64,000 nt of DNA from Chloroflexota bacterium (GTDB taxonomy: Bacteria; Chloroflexota; Chloroflexia; Chloroflexales; Herpetosiphonaceae): contig JAIUOC010000002.1 in the NCBI GenBank assembly GCA_020161265.1, forward strand, positions 558,001 to 622,000, read 5' to 3'. The notes below the pieces were generated by a model. It saw only the letters and a program-made list of their open reading frames with translations. It did not search any database and was not told the DNA's origin. A program made the translations under genes and the position numbers. Positions 1-7,916 of this stretch are shown here, piece by piece. Positions within the stretch are counted from its first letter, which is position 1; each line of letters starts with the position of its first letter.

Positions 1-466
1 CGAATTCGTCCATGCTGGCGAAACGAGTTTCGTCGTTGCGCACCAACAGGCGTTGGCTAATTTGAATATAGCCATCGGAGAAAGCCACTTGTTCAGCTCG
101 CTCAGGCGTGATCGTGATCCCATCGGCGGCAGCGTCGAATTGACCATTGCCAACTGCTTGGATCATGCCTTCCCATGAGGTTTCTTTGAAGACTGGTTTA
201 CAGTTCAACTCAGCACAGATCGCAGTCCAAGCATCGTAATCCCAGCCTTCACCTTTGCCCGTTTGGGGGTTGATGTAGTTGAATGGTGGGTACAAGTTTT
301 CGACGGCGATGCTGACTTCACGGCCAGCAAGATCAATCTTGCCAGCGACGGGAGCGGTGGTCGAAGCGGTTGTTGGAGCAGTCGTTGGAGTTGCTGATTC
401 TGCGCCACATGCGCCCAGCACAACCAACAGTAAGCTCAACAGAGCCACAACATTGAGGCGTTTCAT
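1..466 (-). CDS. Amino-acid ABC transporter substrate-binding lipoprotein (N-terminal part)
   Basis: The reading frame starts at an ATG at 466 behind a perfect AGGAGG (474-479) and runs off the left edge, so only the first 155 residues are visible. The start is a lipoprotein signal peptide: MKRLN, a Leu/Val-rich stretch, then a lipobox LGAC with Cys near residue 21, followed by a Thr/Ala/Pro-rich linker. After that come features of the SBP_bac_3 family: YPPFNYINPQTG, GWDYDAWTAIC, WEGMIQAVGNGQFDAAADG and TPERAEQVAFSDGY. The family captures polar amino acids outside the membrane for an ABC importer. The permease and ATPase genes are presumably beyond the window. The call of the family is firm; the substrate is not determined. 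Confidence 0.85.
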   Translation of the reverse strand, partial: MKRLNVVALLSLLLVVLGACGAESATPTTAPTTASTTAPVAGKIDLAGREVSIAVENLYPPFNYINPQTGKGEGWDYDAWTAICAELNCKPVFKETSWEGMIQAVGNGQFDAAADGITITPERAEQVAFSDGYIQISQRLLVRNDETRFASMDEF

Positions 467-575
467 CTGCAGTTCCTCCTGATATAGAGTTGGTATTATA
501 CCGTCAATCGCACGGTTGTTTTGCAAAATCTTGGTCTAAAATCAAAAATTGCTAGGGCTTATTGCGATCAATGCA

Positions 576-627
576 ATTAACGCAGTAGCGCAGAGTAAAT
601 CAACATACTCTGCGCTGCTGCGTTAAT
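576..627 (-). terminator. Long hairpin downstream of the MFS exporter gene
   Basis: Arms 576-597 and 606-627 are complementary over 22 bp with one G-U pair and an 8-base loop. The hairpin lies 20 bases past the stop codon of the minus-strand exporter gene. A T-run does not follow immediately, so it may act as a terminator or as an mRNA 3'-end stabiliser. Confidence 0.6.
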
Positions 628-646
628 GACGGCTAGTGTTACCGCA

Positions 647-2284
647 CTAATGGCTGGCAGCAGCCGCCGCTCCGGCAGTTCCGCCGCGACCAGCCCACTT
701 GAGTGGCCAACCAGGCAGGAATAAGCCAAGGAAGAGTGCCACCATTGCTACATAAAAGGTGAAGTGATAGGTTTTTTCAAAGCCAGCAACTTGTTCAGTA
801 CAAGCCAGTTGAATGCTGCTACGAACCTGATCCTGCATCGCAGCTGGTGCTTGCTCCATGCCAGCAGGCAAATTCTTGGCTGGGTCAACACCTGGGGTTT
901 CGCACAGGCCAAATGCAGCAGTTGCAACTCCAGCCTGGGCGTTTTCAGCAGCACGAGCCTGCGATTGCTCTTGAAATTCTTTGGTTGCCACCGAGGTTGT
1001 GCTTGCGAGAATCGTCGCCAACACGGCCACACCAATCGATTGAATCACTTGGCGTGTGGCATTGATCAAAGCCGAGCCACGCGGCACTTTGGGCAAATCA
1101 ACATCTGATAGTGCTGTGACGAAGGTGGTTTGCACGGTCATGCCCAGCGCCAAGCCGCGCAAGGCCAGCAAGAACATAATCCAGCCAATTGAGGTATCGG
1201 CTTGCAATTTCGAGAGTTGCCACGTGTTGAGAATCAAAATCGCATAGCCAGTTACGATCAACGGGCGCGGGCCGATTTTATCGTATAAACGCCCAGCTGT
1301 TGGCGTGGCAAAGCCAGCGGCAATCGCCAAGGGCAGCAAGATGAAGCCAGTTTCTAAAGCGGTGCGCCCACGCAGCACTTGTAAATATAAGGGTAACAAA
1401 AATTCGGCCCCAAACAAGGCCAAAACGCTGACCCAGCCCACCAAATTGGCCATAGTAAAGGTTGGTTTTTTGAATAAGCGCAAATCGAGCAAGGGTTCTT
1501 TGGCTACGAATAATTCAATCAAGCCAAAGAGCACCAAGCTAATGCCGCCGATGATAAACCACATCGTGACGCTGCCTGATTCCCAGCCCTGTTCGGCGGC
1601 AATCGTGGCAGCATACAGCACCGAGCCAAATCCAACCGTGGAGGTGATCAAGCCCAGCACATCAAGTTTGGGTTTGCCAGTTGGTGGGGTTGGCTTGAGC
1701 CAGCGAATCGCTAAACTTACCCCAAGTATGCCAATTGGCACATTGATGAAGAAAATCCAGCGCCAAAGATCGTTATCGACCAACAAGCCACCAAGAATTG
1801 GCCCCAAGGCTGGCCCAAGTACCATGGCGATCCCAAACACCCCAAGCGCTTTGCCACGTTCGTTGGGCGGGAATGCGCCATAGATGAAGGCTGTACCAAG
1901 TGGGGTCGATAAACCGCCGCCAAGCCCTTGAATTGCCCGCGCCACGACCAATAATTCAACTGTTGGTGCGACCCCACACAAAAACGAGCCAAGCACAAAG
2001 ATTGAAAGCCCAATCACATAGGTGCGCTTGAGGCCAAAACGATCAGCCATATAGCCCGAAATTGGCGTGCTAATCCCCAACATCAAGACATAAATGCTCA
2101 AAATCCATTGGGCTTCGTTGATCGTCGCCCCGAGATCTTGTTGCACTGTGCGAAATGCCACGTTTACGACAGTCGTATCCAGAATCACCATGAAGATCCC
2201 GAATATAACCGAAATTAATACCTTCCATTTGTAGGCTAACCCGCCTTTTGGTGATTGCTCTGAATCTTGCACTGTCGCCGCCAT
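647..2284 (-). CDS. MFS drug exporter, DHA2 (EmrB/QacA) family
   Basis: A 545-residue integral membrane protein of the 14-helix DHA2 class, predicted to pump drugs or other toxic compounds out in exchange for protons. Visible signatures are the helix-1 motif LDTTVVNVAF, the loop 2-3 motif GYMADRFGLKR, the ARAIQGLGGG motif and the motif C-like stretch GPALGPILGG. An approximately 75-residue polar loop with two Cys sits between the last helices, as is common in this class. The ATG at 2284 is chosen because GAGGG lies seven bases upstream; an upstream ATG at 2299 has no such site. The gene is monocistronic. The palindrome at 2393-2409 lies in its upstream region and suggests control by a MarR- or TetR-type repressor, but none is adjacent. 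The substrate is unknown. Confidence 0.9.
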   Translation of the reverse strand: MAATVQDSEQSPKGGLAYKWKVLISVIFGIFMVILDTTVVNVAFRTVQQDLGATINEAQWILSIYVLMLGISTPISGYMADRFGLKRTYVIGLSIFVLGSFLCGVAPTVELLVVARAIQGLGGGLSTPLGTAFIYGAFPPNERGKALGVFGIAMVLGPALGPILGGLLVDNDLWRWIFFINVPIGILGVSLAIRWLKPTPPTGKPKLDVLGLITSTVGFGSVLYAATIAAEQGWESGSVTMWFIIGGISLVLFGLIELFVAKEPLLDLRLFKKPTFTMANLVGWVSVLALFGAEFLLPLYLQVLRGRTALETGFILLPLAIAAGFATPTAGRLYDKIGPRPLIVTGYAILILNTWQLSKLQADTSIGWIMFLLALRGLALGMTVQTTFVTALSDVDLPKVPRGSALINATRQVIQSIGVAVLATILASTTSVATKEFQEQSQARAAENAQAGVATAAFGLCETPGVDPAKNLPAGMEQAPAAMQDQVRSSIQLACTEQVAGFEKTYHFTFYVAMVALFLGLFLPGWPLKWAGRGGTAGAAAAASH

Positions 2285-2392
2285 GAAATACCCTCGCAAC
2301 TAGCATGTCCAATTTATTCCACATCAAAAAGCAGCAGTCTCTGGTTGTTTCCAGCCCATGCAAACTACTGCTGATAGATTGCAACTATTTGC

Positions 2393-2409
2393 TTAGTTAA
2401 TCTAACTAA
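2393..2409. promoter_or_regulatory. Palindromic operator candidate, TTAGTTA-N3-TAACTAA
   Basis: A perfect inverted repeat (7-bp arms, 3-bp spacer) lies about 110 bases upstream of the exporter start codon. The size and AT-rich symmetry fit sites bound by MarR- or TetR-type repressors of efflux pumps. The regulator is not in the window. Confidence 0.45.
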
Positions 2410-2444
2410 TTAAATGGTACGCCGAAAAATTTGTTTGTCAAGCA

Positions 2445-2640
2445 TGATTAGGGATTAGGTTTCAGGGGCTAGGGATCAGGATTGGATAGGTTTTTGGTTA
2501 TTGGCTTTGATCCACGAAGGACACGAAGGGCACGAAGGCTAAAATCGCGAAGAAGCCGCAGCATTATTTTATGCTCTATATTCTATGCTCTTTTGCCTTC
2601 TGCCCTTTGACGTTTGCCTTGCCCTCGCTCTTCACTCAGG
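2445..2640. repeat. Intergenic block of short reiterated motifs
   Basis: The space between the exporter and the next gene holds three of the window's recurring low-complexity motifs in succession: a GGGATCAGG-type block (2451-2482), a 9-base CACGAAGGA-type block (2512-2539) and a CATAGAA-type block read on the minus strand (2574-2591). No coding signal is visible on either strand. Confidence 0.7.
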
Positions 2641-2641
2641 T

Positions 2642-2866
2642 TTAGTCGCGTTTGCTGACTTGGGTTGGCATATTCATCAAGTAGCTAATCGTTACCTGAT
2701 CGCCAGCTTGAGGGTTGGCATACATCACTTCGCTACCAAGTCGCGCTTTGATCAAACGCTCAGGTTGATCGTCGTGGGCAAACGTGACATCGTAAAAGAT
2801 GCTGCCATGTAAACGGACCGCTTGAACAGCCTGAATCACGGCTGGGCGGGTTCCCGAAAGAATCAT
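2642..2866 (-). CDS. Small protein of unknown function (74 aa)
   Basis: I do not recognise a family. The 74-residue frame has an ATG with GGAG nine bases upstream. Its composition is that of a small soluble, probably beta-rich protein: alternating hydrophobic and polar residues (GSIFYDVTFAHDDQPERL, AGDQVTISYLMNM), no signal peptide and no cysteine. It ends 30 bases after the FeeM-like gene on the same strand would begin its downstream region, so the two may be cotranscribed. An overlapping plus-strand frame is judged a shadow because it lacks a ribosome-binding site and starts inside a repeat. Confidence 0.6.
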   Translation of the reverse strand: MILSGTRPAVIQAVQAVRLHGSIFYDVTFAHDDQPERLIKARLGSEVMYANPQAGDQVTISYLMNMPTQVSKRD

Positions 2867-2896
2867 AGAGTTGCTCCAATGTGGAAGGTATCGCGA

Positions 2897-3559
2897 TTAA
2901 TTATAGCGATTATTGCTTGGACGCAAACTAATATTCGGTTGAGGCTGTTGCATAAACGCATACAACGGGTGTTGCATTTCACGATAGCGATCTAAAGCCG
3001 TATGCACTGGCAAAATAAATGTTCGATGTTCGCTTTGGCCAAGGCGTGGGTGTTGATAAATTCCCGCTGAGCCAATATCCTCGAACATCAGCATCCGATA
3101 GAATTTCGCCAAGCGCTGGGTCGATGAAATTACCACATGTTCATGGCCTTGTTGCAGCGCATACATCCACAAAGCCTTGCATAAAAGCAGCTTAACTGCC
3201 AATAATTCGCGACAATGGCGAATCGTAAAGCGGGTTGCTTCAACAAATGAGCGCTGATGCAATTGGGGAATCGTGGTGATCGGCACAAATTGCTCTAGCT
3301 CGATCTTGCCAGGCCCGCCATCGATTAGCCGCAGCGTGCCGACAATGCCGCGATTGGCCAATTCGGCCACCAGAATTAAACTATGATCAGCCAAATCGAG
3401 CATATCAAGCGCTTGATCGGGTGCCGCAAAATGACCATAGCCGCGATAGCGTAAATCCAACACTTGCTTTAATTCGCCAAACGAATCAAGCGGACGAATA
3501 TGCACCTGTTTGGTCGTTTCAGTGAGTTTTTGCCAGCCCACTGTTTTAAAATCGATCAT
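2897..3559 (-). CDS. FeeM-like N-acyl amino acid synthase (GNAT fold)
   Basis: A 220-residue protein resembling the GNAT-type acyltransferases that include the N-acyl amino acid synthase FeeM and, more distantly, LuxI-type autoinducer synthases. Features supporting this are an N-terminal segment with RYRGYG, the strand LVAELANRGIVGTLRLIDGG, the conserved-looking EATRFTIRH, and a C-terminal GNAT-like stretch HEHVVISSTQRLAKFYRML followed by FEDIG. Such enzymes transfer a fatty acyl group, often from acyl-carrier protein, to an amino acid or similar amine. The ATG at 3559 is chosen because GAGG precedes it at proper distance. The gene lies head-to-head with the M20-like gene, which could act on an amide product. 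Substrate and product are inference only. Confidence 0.6.
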   Translation of the reverse strand: MIDFKTVGWQKLTETTKQVHIRPLDSFGELKQVLDLRYRGYGHFAAPDQALDMLDLADHSLILVAELANRGIVGTLRLIDGGPGKIELEQFVPITTIPQLHQRSFVEATRFTIRHCRELLAVKLLLCKALWMYALQQGHEHVVISSTQRLAKFYRMLMFEDIGSAGIYQHPRLGQSEHRTFILPVHTALDRYREMQHPLYAFMQQPQPNISLRPSNNRYN

Positions 3560-3770
3560 GCCATCCTCACAGCAAAACATTAAATACCAGTAAAAATAAT
3601 CATCAAGCCTAGCTATCTAAATTACTAGTAGGACTTTAGTCTTGATTTTACCCTTGGTAGAGGGCAATCTCTGATTAATTGGTTTACAACTGACGGATTT
3701 TCGATAGTGACGAGCAAAGATAGGCCAAAAGTTTGCTAGCGATTGTCGTTTTGGCTTGGCGGTTATCCGT

Positions 3771-3776
3771 TATAAT
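3771..3776 (+). promoter_or_regulatory. -10 box TATAAT before the M20-like gene
   Basis: A perfect TATAAT lies inside the longest possible reading frame (TTG start at 3756) but upstream of the GTG at 3825. This argues that transcription starts near 3783 and that translation uses the GTG. No good -35 box is seen at 16-18 bases. Confidence 0.45.
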
Positions 3777-3824
3777 GGAGATACCCGCTTGATATTGTTC
3801 GGCGTGCGATTGCGAGGAAGCTCC

Positions 3825-5156
3825 GTGGTTGCTCCCCTATCCACTCTCGATGAACTGATTTTGCACTATGCTCGTGCCTTGGTAGCCTTACCAAGTGTTA
3901 CTGGCGATGACCCAGCCTTGGAACAGGCTGCGCCGACGATTGCTGATATATTGCGCGGCCTTGGGTTTCAGGTTAGTGTGCACCCAACTGAAGGCGCACC
4001 GATCATTTTGGCCCATCGGCCTGGCAAAAGCGCTCAACGCTTGCTCTTTTTTAATCACTACGATGTGATGCCGGCTGGGGTCTGGCGTGATTGGTTTCAT
4101 GAGCCGTTTACCTTGGCTGAGCGCGAAGGGTTGCTTTATGGGCGTGGCGTTGCCAGCGATAAAGGCAATTTAGCTGCGCGAATTGCTGCGGTGGCCCAAA
4201 TTTTGGCCGAAACTGGCGATCTCCCAGTTGGTGTGACATTTTTAATTGAAGGTGATGGGCTGAGTGGTAGCCCATCATTAGCTAATTTGGTTGCCGATCA
4301 AGCCAATCATTTAACTGCCGATTTGGTGGTTGGCTATGGTGGCATGCTCGATCAGGCACGTTTGCCCTACTTGTATGCTGGGGTTCGTGGGCGTTTGTTG
4401 GTACGCTTGCGATCTGAGGGTGCTAAAATTCCGATCGGTGCTGATATGGCGACCAGCGTGCCCAACCCTGCTTGGCGCATTCTTTGGGCGGCTAATCGGA
4501 TTAAAAACGATAGCGAAGAAGTGACGATTGATGGGTTTTATGATGCAGTTGTGCCGCCAAGCCGTGAGGCCAACAAGCTCACTCGTGGCTTGCAGCTCGA
4601 TGAGGAAACGCGACTGAAAGCTTGGGGTATGCCACAATTTTTATTTGGCATGACCGGCGCTGGTTTAGCCCGCGCCGAAACCTTCAACCCAACCTGTAAT
4701 GTTGCCGAATTAACCGTTGATACTGGCCATAGCCCACCGCCAACCATCCCTGCCAGTGCCGAAGTGCTGCTCGATTTCAGCCTTGTGCCCGAGCAACGCC
4801 CAACCGAAGTTGCCCGTTTGTTGCGAGAGCACCTCAATAGTGCCGATTTCCATGATGTGCATCTGGAGATTATTAAGGGTGCCTATCCGCCCGCAATGAA
4901 TGCGTTGAGCACACCATTGCTGAATAGCTTGGCGACAGCAATTGAACAGGTCTATGGCTCAACTCCGCAAATTGTGCCGCTTGCGCCATTCTCGGTGCCA
5001 CTACATCTTTTTACCGCTGGGATGAATGTGCCAGCCGTTGCCTTGGGAATTCAACGCCCCGATAGTAACATTCGGGTCATCAATGAACATATTCAGTTGG
5101 CCGATCTCAAAGCGATGGCTAGTTTGATTCAACAACTGATTATCGGCCTTGGCTAA
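3825..5156 (+). CDS. M20/ArgE/DapE-fold protein with degenerate metal site
   Basis: A 443-residue protein with the fold signatures of M20 metallopeptidases: FFNHYDVMPA (first metal His and following Asp), GRGVASDKGN (bridging Asp), the dimerisation-domain SVPNPAW and the C-terminal DSNIR...NEHI. Family members hydrolyse peptides or N-acyl amino acids with two zinc ions. Here the usual EGEEE(S/I)GS reads EGDGLSGS, so the general-base Glu and the adjacent Glu ligand are absent. The later SD ligand position reads GY, the C-terminal ligand His is Arg (SNIR), and the His of the lid domain is missing. The GTG start has GAGGA about eight bases upstream and lies after a TATAAT box. A non-catalytic or altered role is inferred. 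Confidence 0.8.
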   Translation: MVAPLSTLDELILHYARALVALPSVTGDDPALEQAAPTIADILRGLGFQVSVHPTEGAPIILAHRPGKSAQRLLFFNHYDVMPAGVWRDWFHEPFTLAEREGLLYGRGVASDKGNLAARIAAVAQILAETGDLPVGVTFLIEGDGLSGSPSLANLVADQANHLTADLVVGYGGMLDQARLPYLYAGVRGRLLVRLRSEGAKIPIGADMATSVPNPAWRILWAANRIKNDSEEVTIDGFYDAVVPPSREANKLTRGLQLDEETRLKAWGMPQFLFGMTGAGLARAETFNPTCNVAELTVDTGHSPPPTIPASAEVLLDFSLVPEQRPTEVARLLREHLNSADFHDVHLEIIKGAYPPAMNALSTPLLNSLATAIEQVYGSTPQIVPLAPFSVPLHLFTAGMNVPAVALGIQRPDSNIRVINEHIQLADLKAMASLIQQLIIGLG

Positions 5157-5160
5157 ATCG

Positions 5161-5200
5161 ATCAATCGACCCACGCCATTGTAGGAGTGGGTCGATTGAT
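5161..5200. terminator. Bidirectional terminator between M20-like and trehalase genes
   Basis: A 14-bp perfect stem (5161-5174 with 5187-5200) and 12-base loop sit between the two convergent stop codons. T-tracts are short on both sides. Confidence 0.7.
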
Positions 5201-5211
5201 GTGATTAAGCG

Positions 5212-6417
5212 TTATTCGCCAAGCTTCCAGCGTTCGATCGTTGGTTGGGTTAAGCGGCGCTTGAAATCGAGATAAACCGCATTCGACCAGCCAAAGCCTG
5301 GCAACGAGCCATATTTGCCGCCCTCAACTTCGCCCGTTGGGTCAACCACATTGTATTTTTCCCACATGGCGTTGGTTCGCTCGAAGACGGTTTCGTTGAG
5401 CGTACACCATGCTTGCATGACTTCGCGTGCTTGGGATTGATAGCCGTAGCGCAATAAACCCTCGACGACAATCCATTGCAATGGTGCCCAGCCGTTGGGG
5501 CTAGCCCATTGATAGCTGGCATGGGTTTTGAGCGTTGTCACCAAACCACCAACTCGCATAAAGCTTGGCAACCATTGCTCAACCACCTGTGCCGCCTGAG
5601 CCTCAGTCGCCCAACCAGCCCACAAGGGGTAAAATCCGGCTAACGAAGGGTTATCTAGGTCAGCCACTTTATTGAGATAATTGTAATCATAGAAAAAGCC
5701 ACTGGCTGCATCCCAAAAAACTGCTTGCATCGTTTCGGCGCGTTGAGCTGCGCGGACTTGCCATTGCTCGGCTGCCGCATGATCGTCACGCAAACGGGCG
5801 GCTTGGGCAAAATCGCACTCACGCAGATACAAAATGCTATTCAAATCTACTGGCAAATGGCTCATCCATTGGCCATTGCAGCGGGTTGAATGATCCCAGC
5901 CACTTTCGCAACAGGCTAGGGTATCCAAATAATTAATATCAAAATAGCGCGACAAACCACGATGCACTTGGCGCTGATGGGGATGGGCGGTTGCCAGCCA
6001 AACACTGGCATGCTCCTGCTCAGCGAGTGCCATCAGGCGTTGTAACCAAGTAGCACTATCAGGATCGCCAGCGGCCTGTTTGGTTTGATAGGCCAGCCAA
6101 ATCAATTGGGTCCAGAAAGGTGGTTGGCTGCGTGAAAGAAAATAATAACGGCTAGCGTTAGGAATCACCCCGAAGCGCTGGTAGAGATAGGCCATGTTTT
6201 CAGCCATGCCCTCGATCACTGTTTCGTAGCGCGTGCCACCCAACCCCAGCGCAATAAAAAAACTATCCCAATAAAACATCTCTTGAAAGGTTGGGTCGTG
6301 GGTTGGCACCATAAATTGATGGGGCAAGCCAATTAAGGTTTTTTGATCTTCCGGCTGTTGACGAACAAGTTTGTCCCAATAAGCATCGATATACTGCGTG
6401 ATTGCAGGCTGTCGCAT
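5212..6417 (-). CDS. Alpha,alpha-trehalase-like glycosidase, GH37
   Basis: A 401-residue (alpha/alpha)6-barrel glycosidase expected to hydrolyse trehalose to two glucoses. Family marks are QEMFYWDSFFIALGL near the N-terminus, ESGWDHSTR with the catalytic-acid Asp, YQWASPNGWAPLQW (the second trehalase signature), and MWEKYNV with the candidate catalytic Glu. It ends with GGKYGSLPGFGWSNAVYL, typical of GH37. No signal peptide is present, so it is probably cytoplasmic, and it is shorter than E. coli TreA (about 565 residues). The ATG has AGGAAG just upstream. It sits 1.5 kb from the otsA-treS-otsB operon, on the other strand, which supports a trehalose role. GH37-like glucosidases with other alpha-glucoside substrates exist. 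Confidence 0.85.
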   Translation of the reverse strand: MRQPAITQYIDAYWDKLVRQQPEDQKTLIGLPHQFMVPTHDPTFQEMFYWDSFFIALGLGGTRYETVIEGMAENMAYLYQRFGVIPNASRYYFLSRSQPPFWTQLIWLAYQTKQAAGDPDSATWLQRLMALAEQEHASVWLATAHPHQRQVHRGLSRYFDINYLDTLACCESGWDHSTRCNGQWMSHLPVDLNSILYLRECDFAQAARLRDDHAAAEQWQVRAAQRAETMQAVFWDAASGFFYDYNYLNKVADLDNPSLAGFYPLWAGWATEAQAAQVVEQWLPSFMRVGGLVTTLKTHASYQWASPNGWAPLQWIVVEGLLRYGYQSQAREVMQAWCTLNETVFERTNAMWEKYNVVDPTGEVEGGKYGSLPGFGWSNAVYLDFKRRLTQPTIERWKLGE

Positions 6418-6433
6418 ACGCTTCCTGTTCTTT

Positions 6434-6462
6434 TTGACTTCTACCGTGTGCTGTAGTATGAT
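6434..6462 (+). promoter_or_regulatory. Sigma-70-type promoter TTGACT-N17-TATGAT
   Basis: A near-consensus -35 (6434-6439) and -10 (6457-6462) with ideal 17-base spacing point toward the UPF0158-like gene at 6570. This implies a leader of roughly 100 bases. The boxes lie just upstream of the divergent trehalase start. Confidence 0.6.
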
Positions 6463-6569
6463 CGCGATGCCGCACGTACCACCGCGCTCGATTATCCGTT
6501 CGGGGCGCGTTTGTATGTTAAGCTATGTTTGAACCACGACGTTCAACTAACCCTTAGGAGGACTCAACC

Positions 6570-6821
6570 ATGGCTGCGCCCATTGACCGCGCACAAATTC
6601 TGGAGGCCTTGCGCACCGCCGATACGACGATTAGTTGTTATCTCGATCTTGAGTCGGGTAGTGTGATCAGCATTGATGACACGGCTGCCGACGCTGATAC
6701 CGAAGCAAAGCGCAACGAAATTATGGAAGGCTATGGCGAACGTTTTCGCTATATCTCAGGTGGTCAGACCGGCGCTGATGATGCTGCGGTTCAAACGTGG
6801 CTGGACGGCGAAGGCTTATAA
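6570..6821 (+). CDS. UPF0158-like small protein (83 aa)
   Basis: An 83-residue acidic protein preceded by a strong TAGGAGGA site. The N-terminal two-thirds resembles UPF0158 proteins: a short helix (ILEALRTAD), then CYLDLESGSVISIDD, which matches the YYLDLETGEVV pattern of that family, then an acidic Ala/Asp linker and GERFRYI. The last 20 residues begin SGGQTGADDAAV, closely resembling the nucleotide-binding loop of SLOG-fold proteins (SGGQTGVDRAAL). The protein then stops. I looked downstream in all frames for the remainder of a SLOG domain and found none. The function of UPF0158 proteins is not known to me, so the role is open. Confidence 0.65.
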   Translation: MAAPIDRAQILEALRTADTTISCYLDLESGSVISIDDTAADADTEAKRNEIMEGYGERFRYISGGQTGADDAAVQTWLDGEGL

Positions 6822-7018
6822 CCCTTGCTGCCAAGCCAATGACCCATCTATAACCCCAAATGCGTTTTCCAGTGCCTCGTGTTTCATTTGCGTGGATATG
6901 GCTGGAGCGATGGATACAAGAAGAACATAGAACACGTTGGTTCTGTGTTCTTTGCTTTTTAGCCCAAGCGCAAATTTGGTACAATCTTCTATTGGCAAGT
7001 TGCTTTTAGGAGATCTCG

Positions 7019-7600
7019 ATGGTTAATAGGTATGCTGCTGCTGAAGCTTTGCTCGCCGAGTGGGTGCAAAGCGAAAGTTTACGAAAACACTGCCTCGCGG
7101 TTTCTACCTCCATGCGTCATATGGCGCAACGTCAACAGGCTGATGCCGAGCTTTGGGCAACGGTTGGCTTGATTCACGATCTCGATTATGAGCGTTTTCC
7201 GAATGCTGCCCAATCTCCTACTGCTGAACATCCTTCGGAAGCAGTTCGGGTGCTCCGTGAACTTGGCTGGAGCGAGGAGATTTGTCGGGCTATTTTATCA
7301 CATGCCGATTATTGCCATGTTGAACGAATTACGCCCATGGAAAAAACGCTCTATGCGGTTGATGAGCTTTCGGGCTTTGTTACTGCTGTTGCTCTCGTGC
7401 GCCCCGACAAAAGCGTGCATAGCGTCGAAGTTAGTTCAGTCAAGAAGAAAATGAAGGATAAAGCCTTTGCCCGCGCTGTCAATCGCGAAGACATTATTCG
7501 CGGCGCACAAGAGTTGGATGTACCACTCGAAACCTTGATCGAAGAAGTGATCACGGCGTTGCGTGGCAATGCTGTGGCATTAGGATTAAACGGCATTTAG
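7019..7600 (+). CDS. HD-domain phosphohydrolase family protein
   Basis: A 193-residue HD-superfamily protein. The metal-site pattern is visible in order: H24 (RKHCLAV), the HD doublet in GLIHDLDYERFP, a downstream His (EHPSEAV), ILSHADYC, and the late Asp in YAVDELSGF. This arrangement is that of small HDIG/YedJ-like hydrolases acting on phosphate esters such as nucleotides, but the substrate cannot be read from the sequence. The ATG has TAGGAGA seven bases upstream. A TACAAT sequence at 6980-6985 may be its -10 box. The gene is followed by a long inverted repeat (7608-7664) that may end its transcript. Confidence 0.85.
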   Translation: MVNRYAAAEALLAEWVQSESLRKHCLAVSTSMRHMAQRQQADAELWATVGLIHDLDYERFPNAAQSPTAEHPSEAVRVLRELGWSEEICRAILSHADYCHVERITPMEKTLYAVDELSGFVTAVALVRPDKSVHSVEVSSVKKKMKDKAFARAVNREDIIRGAQELDVPLETLIEEVITALRGNAVALGLNGI

Positions 7601-7916
7601 GCTATGGGCTATAGGCTTTTGGCTTTTTAGTCTGATCCATCTCCGATAGCCAAAAGCCTATAGCCTCGGTGATCTTTGAACATCCATTAACATCTCTCAC
7701 ACTCTATTCCTCCCTTACATTGCTGAATAGCGCTTCTGAATCAGCTAAATCGTTTATGTGGAGCATTTAATGTACGTATACTTTTGGCACTATCCCTGCT
7801 AAACAATCTATATATCTGCTCAACGTCGTGCTGGATTTGCCTGCAATGCTAATGTATTGCTGTGTATTGTGCTGTGTATTGATATTAAACTGTGTTTTTA
7901 AGGAGGATGGCAAATC
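7601..7916. other. Intergenic region upstream of otsA with inverted repeat
   Basis: The 316-base gap starts with a perfect 17-bp inverted repeat (7608-7624 with 7648-7664, 23-base loop) built from the GCTATAGGCTTTTGGCT motif also seen near 16580 and 45566. A TATACT at 7777-7782 is a possible -10 box for otsA, with only a poor -35. Reiterated TGTATTG copies occur at 7852-7880. The otsA ribosome-binding site AAGGAGGA is at the end. No gene is seen. Confidence 0.6.

Noticed and set aside
1305..1883. Open frame of 192 codons on the plus strand
   Set aside because: It lies wholly opposite the MFS exporter gene, has Lys/Ser/Pro-heavy composition, no ribosome-binding site and no recognisable motif; antisense shadow.
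2585..2812. 75-codon plus-strand frame overlapping the small minus-strand gene
   Set aside because: It starts inside a repeat block and lacks a ribosome-binding site, while the minus-strand frame has one.
3756..3824. TTG start extending the M20-like protein by 23 residues
   Set aside because: A TATAAT box lies inside that stretch and a GTG with good ribosome-binding site follows at 3825.
6822..7018. Possible frameshifted continuation of a SLOG domain after the UPF0158-like gene
   Set aside because: I translated the following sequence in the other frames and found no SLOG-type continuation.
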